Source: Escallonia rubra (Eukaryota > Streptophyta > Magnoliopsida > Escalloniales > Escalloniaceae). From it: 64,000 nt of DNA. Below are positions 46,621 through 58,855 of this stretch, one piece after another. The stretch's first letter is position 1, and every line of letters begins with the position of its first letter. A program made the translations under genes and the position numbers. A model generated the notes under the pieces. That model saw only the letters and a list, made by a program, of their open reading frames with translations, made no database searches and was not told where the DNA came from. The stretch is from NCBI GenBank assembly GCA_033065855.1, contig JAVXUO010001562.1, positions 186,001 to 250,000 of the forward strand, given 5' to 3'.

Positions 46621-48600
46621 GGTTATGACTATGTTTGAGTTTTAACATATTTTGGTAGAGTTAAGGTTGGATATTTACGCGTCATGTTGATGGTTTTGAA
46701 CAATATGATTTCTTCGTATTCGCTTGAAGTGAATCATCAAATTCAAAACATATCGCATTCATGCATTTCACATATAAGCAGTATCATAATCAAGAGAAAT
46801 TTAATGAAAGCATAATCTTGAAATTATTTCATAATAGTAAAGCATTTTATAGTTCTTAAAAAATTAGTATGATTCAGAAAGTTCAAAATAAAGTATTCAA
46901 AAAGTGAAGCATATAATGAGTAATTAATTAATTCACATGAAATTGGAATGTTACTTTGTTCTTTAGTATTTAAGATAATAATTTTGTTTTTGTACGAAAA
47001 AGTTAAATTTCAAGAATTTATATACAAATTATATTTACGCTGTTTATTTTGCTTACAATATCTATATAAGTGTGAGACAATTTTTAGTTTTCCATGTTAT
47101 GTGGCGGATCATTGATCAACAGTTTTATTTTATAAGTACCTCTGATAGAACTCCTTACCATGTATTAAATTAGACATCTATTACAATCCTCTACAATAAA
47201 ATTTAAAGTCTATAAAAGAAAGTACAAAAAAGGTACAATATTTTTTTAGTAAATTATTGTCTAGACTGAATAAATCTACTCATAAGCATGCCATTAAAAC
47301 CTTAGAGCAAAAATAGAAGTAAGTGGAGCTATTTTACTTCCTTTCTGACAACCAACCTTTTAAAATGTACTAGAAATAACCCTGAAAAGAGAGACTATAA
47401 CGTTATAGTGACAATATCTGTATTCTAATTGCTTTACTTCATGATCATGTTCGGCGCTTTTTCGACCATCTATTTAATTTTGAATATTTTTTAAGACAAT
47501 TAATTTTAAAATATGTGTGCATTGTACAGTTAATTATTGTCTAAATGATCATAAAAAAATTATATCATTTTATAAAACCTTTTTCTATGTTTGAGACTAA
47601 ATAATTATACAGCAGCGAATATTCATACAGTTGTCAAACTATAATAGATGGGGATGTAATTGCGAAAGGTTACAAAATTCTTATACTTCATCTTTGATTT
47701 GTAGATTGTTTATTAAGTTTTAAGCTTATCGTATATTAAGGTGATTATATAAGTTTGTGAAGTTAGAATATCACATATTTAACATTATTTTTTGTAGATT
47801 ACGCTATATACACACATGAATTAAAACGTAAAGAATTAAAAATTAGTCGCAGTAATTTGTATTGGAAAAGAAAAATCCTAAAAAAGGAATTAGTAATTTA
47901 TTGTGTAGACATAAATAGGTAACTAAAAATAGATATTGGAACTGAAATGGAAGCACGTAGAGTAATGAATTATTTTTATCTAACGTCCATAAAGATCCCT
48001 ACAACCCTCTATACAAAACAGTTAATGATCAATAAATATGCTTAGTGTTATTTTTGTTGACACCATAACTGACAACTTTTAAATGTAAATTTAAAGTCAC
48101 TAAGTAAGTGCCACTAAAAGTATATAATGACCATTGAGTTTCACTGTATGGGATGTTGTAGGCATTTTTCTATGACCTGGGTAGTAGCCAAAAAAATTTA
48201 TTTAAGAACCATCATTTTGAAAGATAGAATTAACCCTATAAAAGAAATAGTGTAGCATTACGGTAACAATCTTTGTGTTTAATTGTTTCACTTCAAGATC
48301 ATGTTCAACAATTTTTGGAGGTGCCATTTTGATCTGTTTTTGAAGATTTTCTCAAGTAATCAATTTAAAAATGCGTTATATTTGGTTTTTGTGTTGGGCA
48401 TTCAAAAGAGTATATGATTTCTACTTTAGACTTTGAGTTATTATATTAAAATTAATTTATGAAGTAAACTGCTATTTTGGCATTTCAAAGATATCAAAAA
48501 AATAAATAAATAAAGTCATATTTGTTTCTTATATTGCTTATATGAAAAGATATTGAGTATTAATTTTAATTTTTGACACATGATCTTCGTACCTTATATT
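46621..48600. other. AT-rich intergenic sequence with a diverged repeat pair
   Basis: No open frames of interest. Stretches near 47395-47520 and 48250-48375 resemble each other (both contain TTCACTTCA/TTTACTTCA followed by GATCATGTTC and a TTTTGAA block), about 850 bp apart. Otherwise featureless. Confidence 0.45.
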
Positions 48601-50260
48601 TGTGAGATTTTATTTTGTTATTTTAAAGTGCACTTAAGTATTAACAGTTAAAATTAAGGCCTAATTTGTAAATATATTCATTAAGTAGTATTTTCAAAAC
48701 TTTAGAGTTAGTTTCCTAGTTTTAAAAGGTTTACGAAAATTAGGGCAATAATATCCATAAATTTTTAAGAATAAATTATAATACATAGTTAATAAGTTGG
48801 GGTGAAAAAAGAAAATGATCAAAACAAATAGGAGGACGTGTCGCATAAGTAAGAGGGATAAATAGAAATAAAAAAATACTAAAAAAGCTAATTTTTTGAA
48901 AATTTAATGTTATATAGTTAAAATTTTAGAATTGTTTTTCTAGTCTTAAAAGGTTCACAACAATTGGGGCAATAAAGTTCACAAAAATATTTTAATAAGA
49001 AATTTTAGTAAAGAGTTGATAAGTTGTGTAAAAAAAAGAAAAGGACATTACAACAAATAAGATGATGTAATGCATAAGTAATAGGGTAAATAAGAAAAAG
49101 AACCTTTAGAAAAGCTTATGCCTTTTAAAGTTTAATGTGATATAATTTGAATTAACTGATGAAGCAAAATCTCATATTGGTATTTTTAATTTTTTTTTTT
49201 ACAACAATTGACTCATATTCTTTTTACATGTTGCTTCTGTATAAAGAAAAGAAAGCTTTTAATTCGTGTCCTAATTTTTTTTCCTTCATAAGTGAGTTAT
49301 ATTTTCTTTATGTTTGAGTGTGTATGTTGTTATTTAAAGTGGTTTTGAGGTGCTAATAGTCAAAATCAAGTTCTAGTATGTTGATCGATTAACTATGTAG
49401 ATTTTTAGAAGGTGTAAATTTGATTTTGTTTCTTTTAGAAGGTCAAATAAATTTATGATAATTATACCTCCGAATTTTATAATAATAAGTTACAATAAAG
49501 AGCCATCATGCATGTGCATGTGACTATAATAAGTAGATGTAGAAGATGAATGGAACACCAAAGCAAACAAAATGATGACGCGTAGTTTATACTTTCTTTA
49601 TATTTGGAGTGTTATTTTATTATAAAAAGTATTTTTGAGGTGTTAATAGTTAAAATTAAGTCCTAATATGTTGATGCATTGATTATGTAAAGTTTTAGAT
49701 GGTGTAGAAGAGATTTGTTACTCTTATACGGTCTATTAAATTTATGGTAATAATTAATACCTCCGAATTTTTAATAATAACTTATATCAAAGAGTAATGA
49801 TACATGTGTGACTTTAACAAGTAGAGGTAAAGGGGAATAGAACACCAAAACAAACATGATGGCTTGTACGTTATGATTTCTTTACGTTTGAGTGTTTATT
49901 TTGTTATTTAAAGTATTTTTGAGATGTTAATAGTCAAAATTAAGTCCTAATATATTGCTACATTGATTATAAAGAGTTTTAGAATGTGTAAAATTGATTT
50001 TCTACTCTTATAAGATCAACTAAATTTATAGTAATAATTACTCCGAATTTTTAAAAAATAAGTTATATTAAAGAGTCATGATGCATGTGAGTGAAACTTT
50101 AATAAATAGAGGTAAAAGAAGAATGAAACACCAAAACAAAGATGATGACGTGTCGCAAAATTGAACAAAGATGATGTGTCGCAAAATTAAAGGGAAAAAA
50201 AGGAAAAAGAGCACTAAAAAAGCTTATGTGTCGCCTCCAAGACGCACAATACTTCGTCTA
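48600..50260. repeat. AT-rich repeat cluster B (further copies)
   Basis: More diverged copies of the cluster A unit begin near 48640, 49345, 49635 and 49915 (GAGGTGTTAATAGTTAAAATTAAG as the recurring lead). They are followed by ATACCTCCGAATTTT and ACACCAAAACAAA blocks and GTGTCGCAAAATT-like ends. Spacing of about 285 bp in the last three suggests tandem growth. Confidence 0.7.
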
Positions 50261-50280
50261 TTATATATTTATATGATATG

Positions 50281-50284
<4 letters not shown>

Positions 50285-50311
<27 letters not shown>
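50285..50311. repeat. TA microsatellite
   Basis: A run of about 13 TA units. Confidence 0.95.
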
Positions 50312-50315
<4 letters not shown>

Positions 50316-50403
50316 AGTCATTCTTATAACTTTGGTGCTTCCTTTCAGCTATTTCAAGGATTTCCTTGTGGTAACATTGATCCTAACCAAATTAATGGTT
50401 GTG

Positions 50404-50920
50404 CAATGCATCTATAGTCTGTCAAATCCACAACAGGTCTGGACACACAAGCGCTTGATTATTGGCATCAATTTGGCAACCGTTACCAGTCAAAGGAAAC
50501 CTCGCAAGCTCTTGTTGCACTGCAAGTTTCTACGGCTGAACAGGTTTATTGGCTCCCTGACACCGGTGCTACCAATCACGTCACTGATGATATCGGTAAG
50601 CTAGCCCATGCTATTCGTCATAAGGGATATGATGGTTGGTATCGATAGTGTTGGCCTATCTTTCACACCGGTGATGGTCAAATTTTAGCCGGCGATCTGA
50701 TAATTCTTCGAGAGCATCTTCTCTTTTGCCTCTCCATAAGAAAGACTTGATCTTTGCCTCACAACTTAGTCATGATCATCCATGTTACTCTAGATTTCGT
50801 GATCATGGTTTTCGAAGTAAGGACAGGGCAACATAGAAGGTTCTAGCTTTGGGAGCTAAACACGGTGGCCACTATGCCATTCGGGAGAGCAAGCCACAAG
50901 CATTTTTCTTATGAAGAAAA
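50404..50920 (+). pseudogene. Ty1/copia fragment: protease and start of pre-integrase region
   Basis: One frame reads LDYWHQFGNRYQ, then VYWLPDTGATNHVTDD, which holds the aspartic protease DTGA. After stops and frameshifts come HTGDGQ, LPLHKKDLIFASQL and HGGHYAI, matching the spacing of copia protease and the following vicinity box. No LTR was found nearby and the copy is short and broken, so it is a relic. It differs in style from the copia element at 3727-8638. Confidence 0.75.
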
Positions 50921-50979
50921 CTAGAAGCCTGTGAAAAAACCCGGCATAGGCACCTTAGACACCCACGCTCTCACCTTTT

Positions 50980-51014
50980 GCACTCTTTGAAGGCGCAACG
51001 CCTTCAAAGAGTGC
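50980..51014. repeat. Perfect 15-bp inverted repeat
   Basis: GCACTCTTTGAAGGC, a 5-nt loop (GCAAC), then its exact reverse complement. CCTAGGCGC-type sequence follows. It may be an internal hairpin of a small element. Confidence 0.8.
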
Positions 51015-51209
51015 CTAGGCGCAAGGCAGGGGTTGAGGGGCAAACAAAAGTCCAAAAAATCAAATCTCTAATTTATTTCATTATGGCATCATCTTAATTG
51101 TTGATTAATTTAATTTTTTCTTTCATAAATTATAAACTAATATCTAAACCAAAAGATAGAACCTAAAACCCTAAAACCCAAGTTTGAAATTGCCAAGTGC
51201 ACATCATGG

Positions 51210-52680
51210 ATGATCCCCTTAATTTCAACCGAATATTCGGCAATCCGACTTCAGAGATCGCCGAATGTTATGACTCCTCTCCAGGAACACCTTGTACGTT
51301 CTGCAAGGATTGACAAAAACAAAGTTCTTGTGGGCAAATTTCAGGATAAGCAAACATTCTCACAAAGAAACATCCAACGGCGTGTAACTGAATATTGGAA
51401 CCTACAAGGTCCGACGATGGTTCGCAAGCTACAGACGGTCTATCTCTTTTTCTTTATGTCCATGGAGGATGCTCTTCTTGTCCCTAAAATGGCCCCTGGA
51501 CTATTTTTGGTGCTCTCTTGCTTCTTCAATTGTGGTTCCCTCATATAATCTATGCTAATGTTCAGTTCCGTACCGTAGACCTGTGGATGCAAGACTTAAA
51601 TATCCCAACTAATTGTTATCACTTTTATTTGGTCGAGATGATAGGAAAAGCTGCAGGCGATCTTCTGGAAATAGATTGGTCTAAGCGTCGAATCCTGAAT
51701 GCGGATTATTTCCAAATTAAAAGCCGACTAGAATTAGATCTTCTCCTGCTACATGCTGTGTTTATTAAACTACTTGATGGAAATGTAACCTATGGTGTGC
51801 ATATGAACGCATTCTAAAATATGCTATCGACGTGGCCGTATTGGCCATATAAACCTCTACTGCAAATTCTCTCTAGTTGAAATTCTCGAGTCCTTTAATC
51901 AACGAACTGCGCACATTACTGGTACACAAAAGTAAGAGACATACTTCATCAATGGCCAACCGATGTTTACTCAAAATCTCAGAGCACTTCTTAACTCCGA
52001 CTGGAACCGAATGTCTCGCATATTCACCTCCATCAATGGCGTCGGAACTCACCTCACCCACTTATATGATGCATACTCGTCGGTCTCCTCTGTAATATCC
52101 AGCGAGGAGGATTTTTTCGCAATGCCATATCCATCTCTTAATCCAAGTGAGGCAAGTAATGATGATACTAATCTAGTGGAAGAATTCAAAAATGAAACTG
52201 CTGCGTCGGAGGCGGTGTGGGCATATGTGGAGCAAGACCCGAAACAACCCTTGGCTGAGAATGAACCTTCCATATTTCCTGAAATTACAATCATGGTATA
52301 AACCTACATGATAAAATGATGAATATCGAACACAATGCAGAAAAAATATATAATCAAATGTTTGACGACGAGGAAGACTTTCTTGATATTGATATGGAGA
52401 TTCTATTCGATGATGACTCTGTGAACCTTCATCTATAACACCTTTCCCATGAAGAGGTGTATCCGCCGAAGAAGCCACCGCTGAAATTTGAGCTCGATTA
52501 TAGTTTGTCGGCGTCGAAAAATTACCGCATGGTCATCACGGATAATGCACATTTCCCAAGGCGCGTGGGACATCTATCTCTTGTAGAACCACTAAATGCT
52601 GGGGATTCTTATATCTTGCCTCATAGGTTCCGAATATATTTAGATGGGCAATACTTGGCTAAATTCACATAGGGATTTGG
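51210..52680 (+). pseudogene. LINE ORF1 remnant (DUF4283 and degenerate zinc knuckle)
   Basis: Frames at 51210-51548 and 51518-51817 together give a DUF4283 domain: KVLVGKFQDKQTFSQRNIQ, an FMSMEDALLV stretch, VDLWMQDLNIP and GKAAGDLLEIDW. A one-base loss near 51820 precedes a zinc knuckle at 51822-51863 whose second cysteine is arginine (CYRRGRIGHINLYC). Frames beyond this (51963-52301 and 52457-52672) are acidic, then polar, with no domain; they probably are the ORF1 tail. No ORF2 follows. Confidence 0.68.
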
Positions 52681-52775
52681 AAGATGGCAGGTCTATTGTA
52701 TCCACTTGTGAGACCATTAAGACCAGTAGGGTGGCCTTCAAAACCTATTGAACCCCTACTCTCGTATACTTGCAA
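52681..52775. other. Spacer between the LINE remnant and hAT A
   Basis: Short non-coding flank; contains CTTGCAAA next to the presumed hAT end. Confidence 0.4.
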
Positions 52776-54756
52776 ATAAACCTGGCAAACGGGTAAACCC
52801 GGCAGGTACGGATAAAAATTACCCGTTTTATTTTCAGGTAGCTATTTCATGTACCCGTATCCTGTTAGGACGGGGCGGGTATGTCCAATTTTTTTAATCT
52901 TTTTTTTGTTTTAAAACCATAGTTTGTCATTTTTACAATTGCCATTTGCCAATCTACTTTCTTATTAATAGACATACATTTTTTAAATCTCATCTTCATA
53001 GTTTGGCAAATTTTCTTCTTTTTCAATCCTTTTGTTCTACTAAAGCATTCTCTGTTTCTACTTTCTTGTTAAAGGTACTTTAATTTCAATTTATGTAAAC
53101 TACTCATAGCACTTACTCTTACTTAATTACTCGTGACTTACTACTTACTACTACTTAGTACACGTTAATATAAGTACCATAAGATCGAACGTTAGCATCA
53201 AGCATGCATCAAGCCCCATCCCCCACACCCACCCACAATCCAAAATTAAACCATTTGACTTGAACATAAAACATCACATGAATAATAATTAAAAAATTCT
53301 TCAAGTCTTCAACTAATTCATTCAACTTCTCAATCCGCATTACTTCAAGTCTTTAGGCATCCGTCAAACTTCTTGCATCCAACGAACCGTCCACGCTCGG
53401 ACTACTCGGCAAACTTAGCACCAATTCACTATCTTCGGGATCTTCACCTACATTTAAACAAATGTGGTTAAACTATATCTCAAAACACATAAATAGATTT
53501 ATAATTTTAATGCTTCACAACTAAAAAATTACTTTGAATTGCATAACCAAACAACCAATTACGTTCGCAAACCAAAGTTTGTGCATTATCGGGAGTAAGT
53601 GAAATCCGATATTTGTTGAGAACTTTTCCACCAATACTAAAAGATGATTCGGAAGCAACTGTGGTTATTAGAATACTCAAGATATCACGTGCCATGTTCA
53701 AAAGAAAGGGATACCTAGAACGATTATCTTTCCAATACTCCAAGATATCCAAGTGTGCATAATCCACGCAGTCATACGGCATCTCCTACAAATAAAGATC
53801 AAAGTCCCACTTCTTCTTGGCCTCACGTCGTCGCTTTTTAAAGTACTCCTATATTTTTAGAACCGCCAATGTAAACAATTAAACAACAAATTTTAAAAAG
53901 TAAGAAAAGAAATGTAAACAAGAAAAGGAAATAACTTACTTCAGTGTCATCTTCTTGCCCAAGAATGTCACTCGTACCAACAAAAGCTTTATCCTTCAGA
54001 GCAACGGAATTTTGGAAAACATATTCTTGATAGAGCTTCTCTATACTCTTTTTGAGTTCCTTTCCCTTTTCTTTCCCATTTATCACATCAATCTTATTAT
54101 AACAATATTCCACAAATTCCAATTTGTACCGAGGATCAAGAACCGTCGCCATAGCTAGAATAACACTATAAGATTTCCAATACTTTAAAAACTTCGGATA
54201 CATTTCAGTAGCCATGCTTCTCAAAACTACATCCTCACTTTCCATCTCTTCCATTAAGCGCAACTGAATTCTCCACACTGAATTAGAATACAAGTTTGTC
54301 GTTGGATACTCAGTCCCAGACACAAGATTGGTCATTACAGCAAATGGGGACAAAAACTTTGCAATTCTAGCCCCCTTATCCCATTCTTCGTTAGTCGGAC
54401 AATACTTGTAGTTTGATTCAGTAAGAGAATAGTTGACAAATGCCAATCGAAATTTAATCACACACTCTAGCATGAAAAAAGTAGAGTTCCAACGAGTGGG
54501 AACATCCATTCGCAAACCCATTGAAGATGACACACTCACGCCAACTTGTTCACAACATTGGGCAAATTTTATCAACCTACTCTCAGATCCTTTGACATTC
54601 TTAATGATCTCCCTAATCTTGTAAATAGCCTCACAACCAACTTTCAATCCATCTTGAACAATGAAGTTCAAAATATGAGCTGAACATCGAGTGTGAAAAT
54701 AATCGCCATTCTCACCAAGGCTTTGTTAACTAGCATTAAGTTCTTCAAATGATCTT
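52776..54756 (-). mobile_element. hAT element A, 3' half (minus strand)
   Basis: The left end TAAACCTGGCAAAC followed by GGGTAAACCCGGCAGGTACGG resembles the start of hAT B (TAGACCTGGAAATT, then GCCC-rich sequence). It is therefore taken as a terminal inverted repeat with GGGTA-type subterminal repeats. The region contains the C-terminal two thirds of a transposase on the minus strand. The element is cut at about 54756, where hAT B begins, and its N-terminal half is not found to the right on the same strand. Confidence 0.65.
53507..54756 (-). pseudogene. hAT transposase, C-terminal part (RICESLEEPER/DAYSLEEPER type)
   Basis: Two exon-like pieces on the minus strand. The first (from about 54756 to 53942) holds GDYFHTRCSAHILNF after a frameshift near 54695, then DVPTRWNSTFFML and ILAMATVLDPRYKLEFVEYCY, and ends at DDTE with a GTAAGT donor. 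The second (about 53787-53507) is the hAT dimerisation domain: LDILEYWKD, SRYPFLLNMARDIL, VASESSFSIGGKVLNKYR and LVCERNWL. The BED finger and first catalytic region are missing. Such proteins cut and paste DNA; some are domesticated, but this one is split and truncated. Confidence 0.85.
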
Positions 54757-56736
54757 TAGACCTGGAAATTTTTGGCCCGAATCCGCGGGTCCACCCAGGC
54801 CCGTTAGGAAATTGCGAGTACGGGCAGCCCAAAATGATACCCGGTAAAATTGGACCCGTACCCGGACCGGCCCGTTTTTGGCAATTTGGTTCGGTTCGGG
54901 TAACGGGTAACCCGAATTTACCCATTTTTCTGAGGTATATATACTACGTCACTCGTCACTTGCCCTAACCCTAAATCACTTCACATTTTTTTATTTCACT
55001 AATTCACTCCCTCCCGTCTGCCGTCTCTGGCCCTCACAACACAGCCATCTCCCATCTCAGACTCTCAGTCTCAACTCTTACCAGTTACCATCGTCCGTCG
55101 CGGCATCGCCCCTCCTCGGCTGACGGCTCTCCTCCTCTAAAGACTGTCGACATCGACGACCATCCAATCCTCCATCTACTTCTCCGACTCCAGCCGACAG
55201 ATCGACCACTGATGCGGGCTTATGGCGCTGCCTATCTTCTCAGAGATCACCAATCGGTGTTACCCGACATCTTCAAGTTCACCTAATCAACTCAAGTCAT
55301 TTCGCCGAGTCGCCGACCGCCGTAATTTTGTTAACAGCTCCACCACCATCGCCGTTCACCTCTGTTCGTCACGGATTTATACGAGCAAGGTTAGTCCATC
55401 TTTAAACTCCTCATTTATTATGAATATCGACCACACCTCAATGAAAATAATTTGGAACTTTGGACTGTTGAATGAATGAATGATGATTTGGAGTTTGCCA
55501 ATATGGATTGTTGAATATTGAGAAGATTTGGAATTTTGGAGTTTGGACAATTGGACTGGTGAATATTGAGAAGATTTGGAACTATGGAGTTTGGACTGTT
55601 GAATATTGATAATTGATTAAATGGTTTCTTGTGTTTGATTGAATTTTTGGGATTGGTATTGCTGAAATTCTGAAAATCATACATCTCTGATTCTCTGTAC
55701 TACATTTGCCACTGTGCTGCCTATGATTCTATGAACTGTGTAATGTGGACTGTTAGTCTGTTATTATGTTAATACTGAAATAAACCACTGAAAGAAGATT
55801 ATAAGAATGACTGGATGACTGAATCAATAAACCACTGAAATACAAAAGTGACCATTCCTGAATCTGTGAATTGCGATAATAAGAATGACTGGATGACTAA
55901 ATCAATAAAATATACCACTGGTAATAGGAAATACTGAAATAAACCACTGAAAAAAGTCCTTGTTTCTTGTTGTTGCTGTTGTAGGATCGATGGAATCTGT
56001 GAACATGAATCCACCTACTGAAAATCCTGACGTTGAGGTTTTAGACATTGATGAGGACTCCCTTGTTTGTACTAATCCTGATGGTATTGAGATTGATTCT
56101 AAGTCTAAAGGTGCTATTTGGGAGAAATTTGACATTGTGAAGGAAAATAATAAACATAGGGCCGTTTGTAGGTCGTGTAGGGAGAAAAGTTTTGCAATGG
56201 GAACCACTCCGGATGGGAAGCCATGCAAGAGTAGTCACGGAACTTCAAATATGCATAAACATCTTAAGGTTTGTAATGCCTACAAGAAGCAATTCATGGA
56301 TATTAAACAAATGCAGCTAGATTACTCGGCAAAATTGAGGACCAAAAAGATTTCTCAACATGTTTATCGTGAAAAAATGGGCATTGCAATCTTGAAGCAT
56401 AATTATCCTTTCTCAATTGTTGAACATGAGGGCCTTAGGGAGGTTCATAGCTATTTAAAAGCGGAGGTCAAGCCGTATACTCTTAATACTGCTAAAGTCG
56501 ATTGTTTGAAAATTGCTTTGAGGGAGAAAGAGGTACTTAAGCTTGCTTTGGCTATAATTAGTTGTAAAATATGTCTCACGGCGGATGTATGGACTTCTAT
56601 TAGATCGGAGGGGTATCTTTGCTTGATTGCACATTTTGTTGATGAAAATTGGAAATTGCATAGAAGAATCCTTAACTTTTCCCATTTTCCTCCACCGCAT
56701 TCCGGTAAATCCAAGTGGCTTCAGCATGGAGACTAG
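54757..56736 (+). mobile_element. hAT element B, 5' half (plus strand)
   Basis: Starts TAGACCTGGAAATTTTTGGCCCG with GGGTAACGGGTAACCCG-rich subterminal sequence to about 54925. A TATATATA at about 54938, a CT-rich leader and a likely leader intron follow (GTTAGT at 55390 to TTGTAG ending 55984). The transposase N-terminus comes next. The element is cut at about 56736 by LINE 3. It appears to begin exactly inside the transposase of hAT A, so it may have inserted there, or the pair may reflect an inversion. Confidence 0.6.
55990..56736 (+). pseudogene. hAT transposase, N-terminal part with BED zinc finger
   Basis: The ATG at 55990 follows a plausible splice acceptor and opens about 248 codons. 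An acidic start leads to a BED finger (about residues 45-100, WEKFDIV...CRSC...HKHLKVC). The transposase then begins: REKMGIAILKHNYPFSIVEH, then CLTADVWTSIRSEGYLCL with the first catalytic Asp region, and RILNFSHFPPPHSG. After this the family sequence stops and LINE sequence begins. The reading frame is clean, so the break is relatively young compared with the other fragments. Confidence 0.85.
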
Positions 56737-57703
56737 AATACAAAAAAAAAATTCAGACGTCCAACCTTATTCATAAGAATAACAACATAATTTTAACTCT
56801 TATGGACTCCGAGGGCAGAATTCCCACCGACCACAGTGGCATAACCTCTAAAATCATCAAGGCCTAATGGAATTCCTGTTGTTGTCTATCAACAATGCTA
56901 CGATTTTATGGAAACTCCGATAACCGATGTGGCTTTATCTTTCTTAAGTTGGCACATATGCTTACAGAAGCTAATAAAACGTTCCTTGTTCTAATCCCAA
57001 AGACTAAAAATCCTGAGCAACCAATAGATTTCCGACCTATTAGCTTATGCAATACCCTCTACAAAATTGTCTCCAAAACACTTGCTAATCGCATCAAGGA
57101 TGCCCTGGGGGACATCGTTTCAAAATTCCAAAATGATTTTGTTAGTGGACACAATATCACGCATAATATCCTTATTGGGCAAGAATTGCTGAACAAAATC
57201 CGTAACACATCTAAGTCGAAATCCATTTTTTGTAATTAAACTAGACATGAGCAAGGCTTACGACATAGTGAACTGGTCCTTTTTGGAGGCCGTTCTACAA
57301 AAAATTAGATTCCTGGCCCACATTATACTCCTTATTATGCAATGTGTAAAATCAATTACCTATGAACTCCTAGTCAATGGATCCCATTCAAAAGATTCAA
57401 GTCAGCTCAGGGTCTGAGGTAAGGCGACCCTCTGTCATCATACCTATTCATTCTGTGCGCAGAGCTCCTCTATTCAAAAGTCACTAAAGCTCAAAAATAG
57501 GGAGATATTCCAGGCATTCAAGCTGGAGTGCAGAGCCCTCCGCTAATCACCTATTATTTGTAGATGACTCCTTGATTTTCACAAAACTCAGCTTCCGCAC
57601 TTGATCCAATTTTCGTAACCTTTTGGAGATACACTGCTCTGAATCGGGCTAAATGATCAACCATGGAAAATCATTGCTCACTCTCAGCCTAAATTCTAGT
57701 ATA
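56737..57703 (+). pseudogene. LINE 3 reverse transcriptase fragment
   Basis: Plus-strand RT beginning near a short A run. It reads LTLMDSEGRIPTDHSG, then NKTFLVLIPKTKNPEQ, FRPISLCN, VIKLDMSKAYDIVNWSF (first catalytic Asp), a QGDPLSS-like block near 57425 and FVDD at 57557-57568 in place of YADD. The longest clean frame is 114 codons; at least five breaks occur. The segment carrying APGPDG appears deleted. Element 3 cuts it at 57704. Confidence 0.8.
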
Positions 57704-57964
57704 TGTCACGACCCGAACCCACGAATGGGCCCATGAGCTAAAATGTCAACCCAAAAAGTATCAAAGGTTCTAAGAGGACTCCAATCCTCTAGCAGTTGCG
57801 TCCCATTACCACATCCTTGTGACTCTCATGAGTGTCGGGTCCATCTAGATAATCGCCTAAAAAGTATAAAAGAATGAGCTAGGGCCCAGTAAGCACACTT
57901 GCCATATCCCAAAATAGTTTTGAATTTTCATTCGCAGGCCATGGTTTTCAATTTAAAACTGGTA

Positions 57965-58567
57965 TACTGACACTCTCATACTAGGGCTGGGCTGTATCAT
58001 TATGGATAGTGAGGGGAACCGCATTGGCACTTTTAGTTTCACGGGAGTAGCCCACAGTGCACTTATAGCTCAAGCTATTTCACTATTCCACGCCTGTCGT
58101 TGGGAATTTGCACATAATGTTACAAATTTTTGGTTTCATACTAATGCCCTCCAACTTTTATTATAAATGATGGGCCTTAAGGAGCTGGGCAGTGAGGTAA
58201 AGCCAGTTTTATATGATATATGTTTTATCTGCTCCTTTTTTGTTCAGTGCGGTCAAACTACCGGAGACCCTGAGATTCTACACGAGGCCAAAGCGTTTGC
58301 GCAAATGATAGTTGCAGCAAACCATTCTACCAACTAGGAGTGGTTCTCGATCTTAGGATGCAAATGGGAGGGGTTGCACTTATGTTCTATCATGATACAC
58401 CGATTATTACAAGAAGTTCTTTTGTATTTTGTAATTGCTGCTTCACCTTCGATAATCTAGACTATGAGTATTTATACTAAGTTGTGTAGTGCCATGGTGA
58501 TCTTATATAATGTAATATGACTCTTTTACTTTTGATATAAATGCAATCCTGATCATTACCGAAAAGC
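57965..58567 (+). mobile_element. 5'-truncated LINE (RNase H end) inserted in the element 3 LTR
   Basis: 603 bp flanked by a perfect 12-bp target duplication, TTAAAACTGGTA (57953-57964 and 58568-58579). The other LTR at 63557-63570 has the empty site (CTAAAACCGGTAAG). The plus-strand sequence encodes an RNase H-like piece, IIMDSEGNRIGTFSFTGVAHSALIAQA, with later ILHEAKAFAQMIVA and a stop, then a 3' UTR ending TAAATGCAATCC. This is the standard product of incomplete LINE reverse transcription. Confidence 0.85.
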
Positions 58568-58720
58568 TTAAAACTGGTAAGTCAGTTAATAAGAGATACT
58601 ATGCATATACTTTGTGAATACATATCATTGTTTGAGAGAAACTACTTTTGAGAGATGGAAAACAATAGCACGTAAATCATCAAGTAATTGTTCGATCAAA
58701 TAATTCTTTACAAGGCATGC

Positions 58721-58855
58721 TGCGATTAGCGTTTGCTTCCACTGACTTGGACCCGAAATCCTACTCATGACATAATTATTGTGGACGCAGGGGCGACCAC
58801 TAGTAGCTACTGTGTGTCAATGTTCAGTCCCTTTGACTAGGACCCGAAGTCTAAC
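58721..58855 (-). promoter_or_regulatory. Duplicated motif in element 3, 3' LTR, matching element 2
   Basis: On the minus strand, copy 1 (58855-58810) contains GTCAAAGGGACTGAACATTGAC and copy 2 (58761-58721) GTCAGTGGAAGCAAACGCTAAT. Both align with the two copies in element 2 and keep the order and roughly the spacing. In copy 1 five pairs of the stem remain (GTCAA/TTGAC); copy 2 is more decayed. Confidence 0.5.

Noticed and set aside
45300-50260. CRISPR-like array
   Set aside because: Repeat units are long, diverged and lack uniform spacers; the context is a plant genome.
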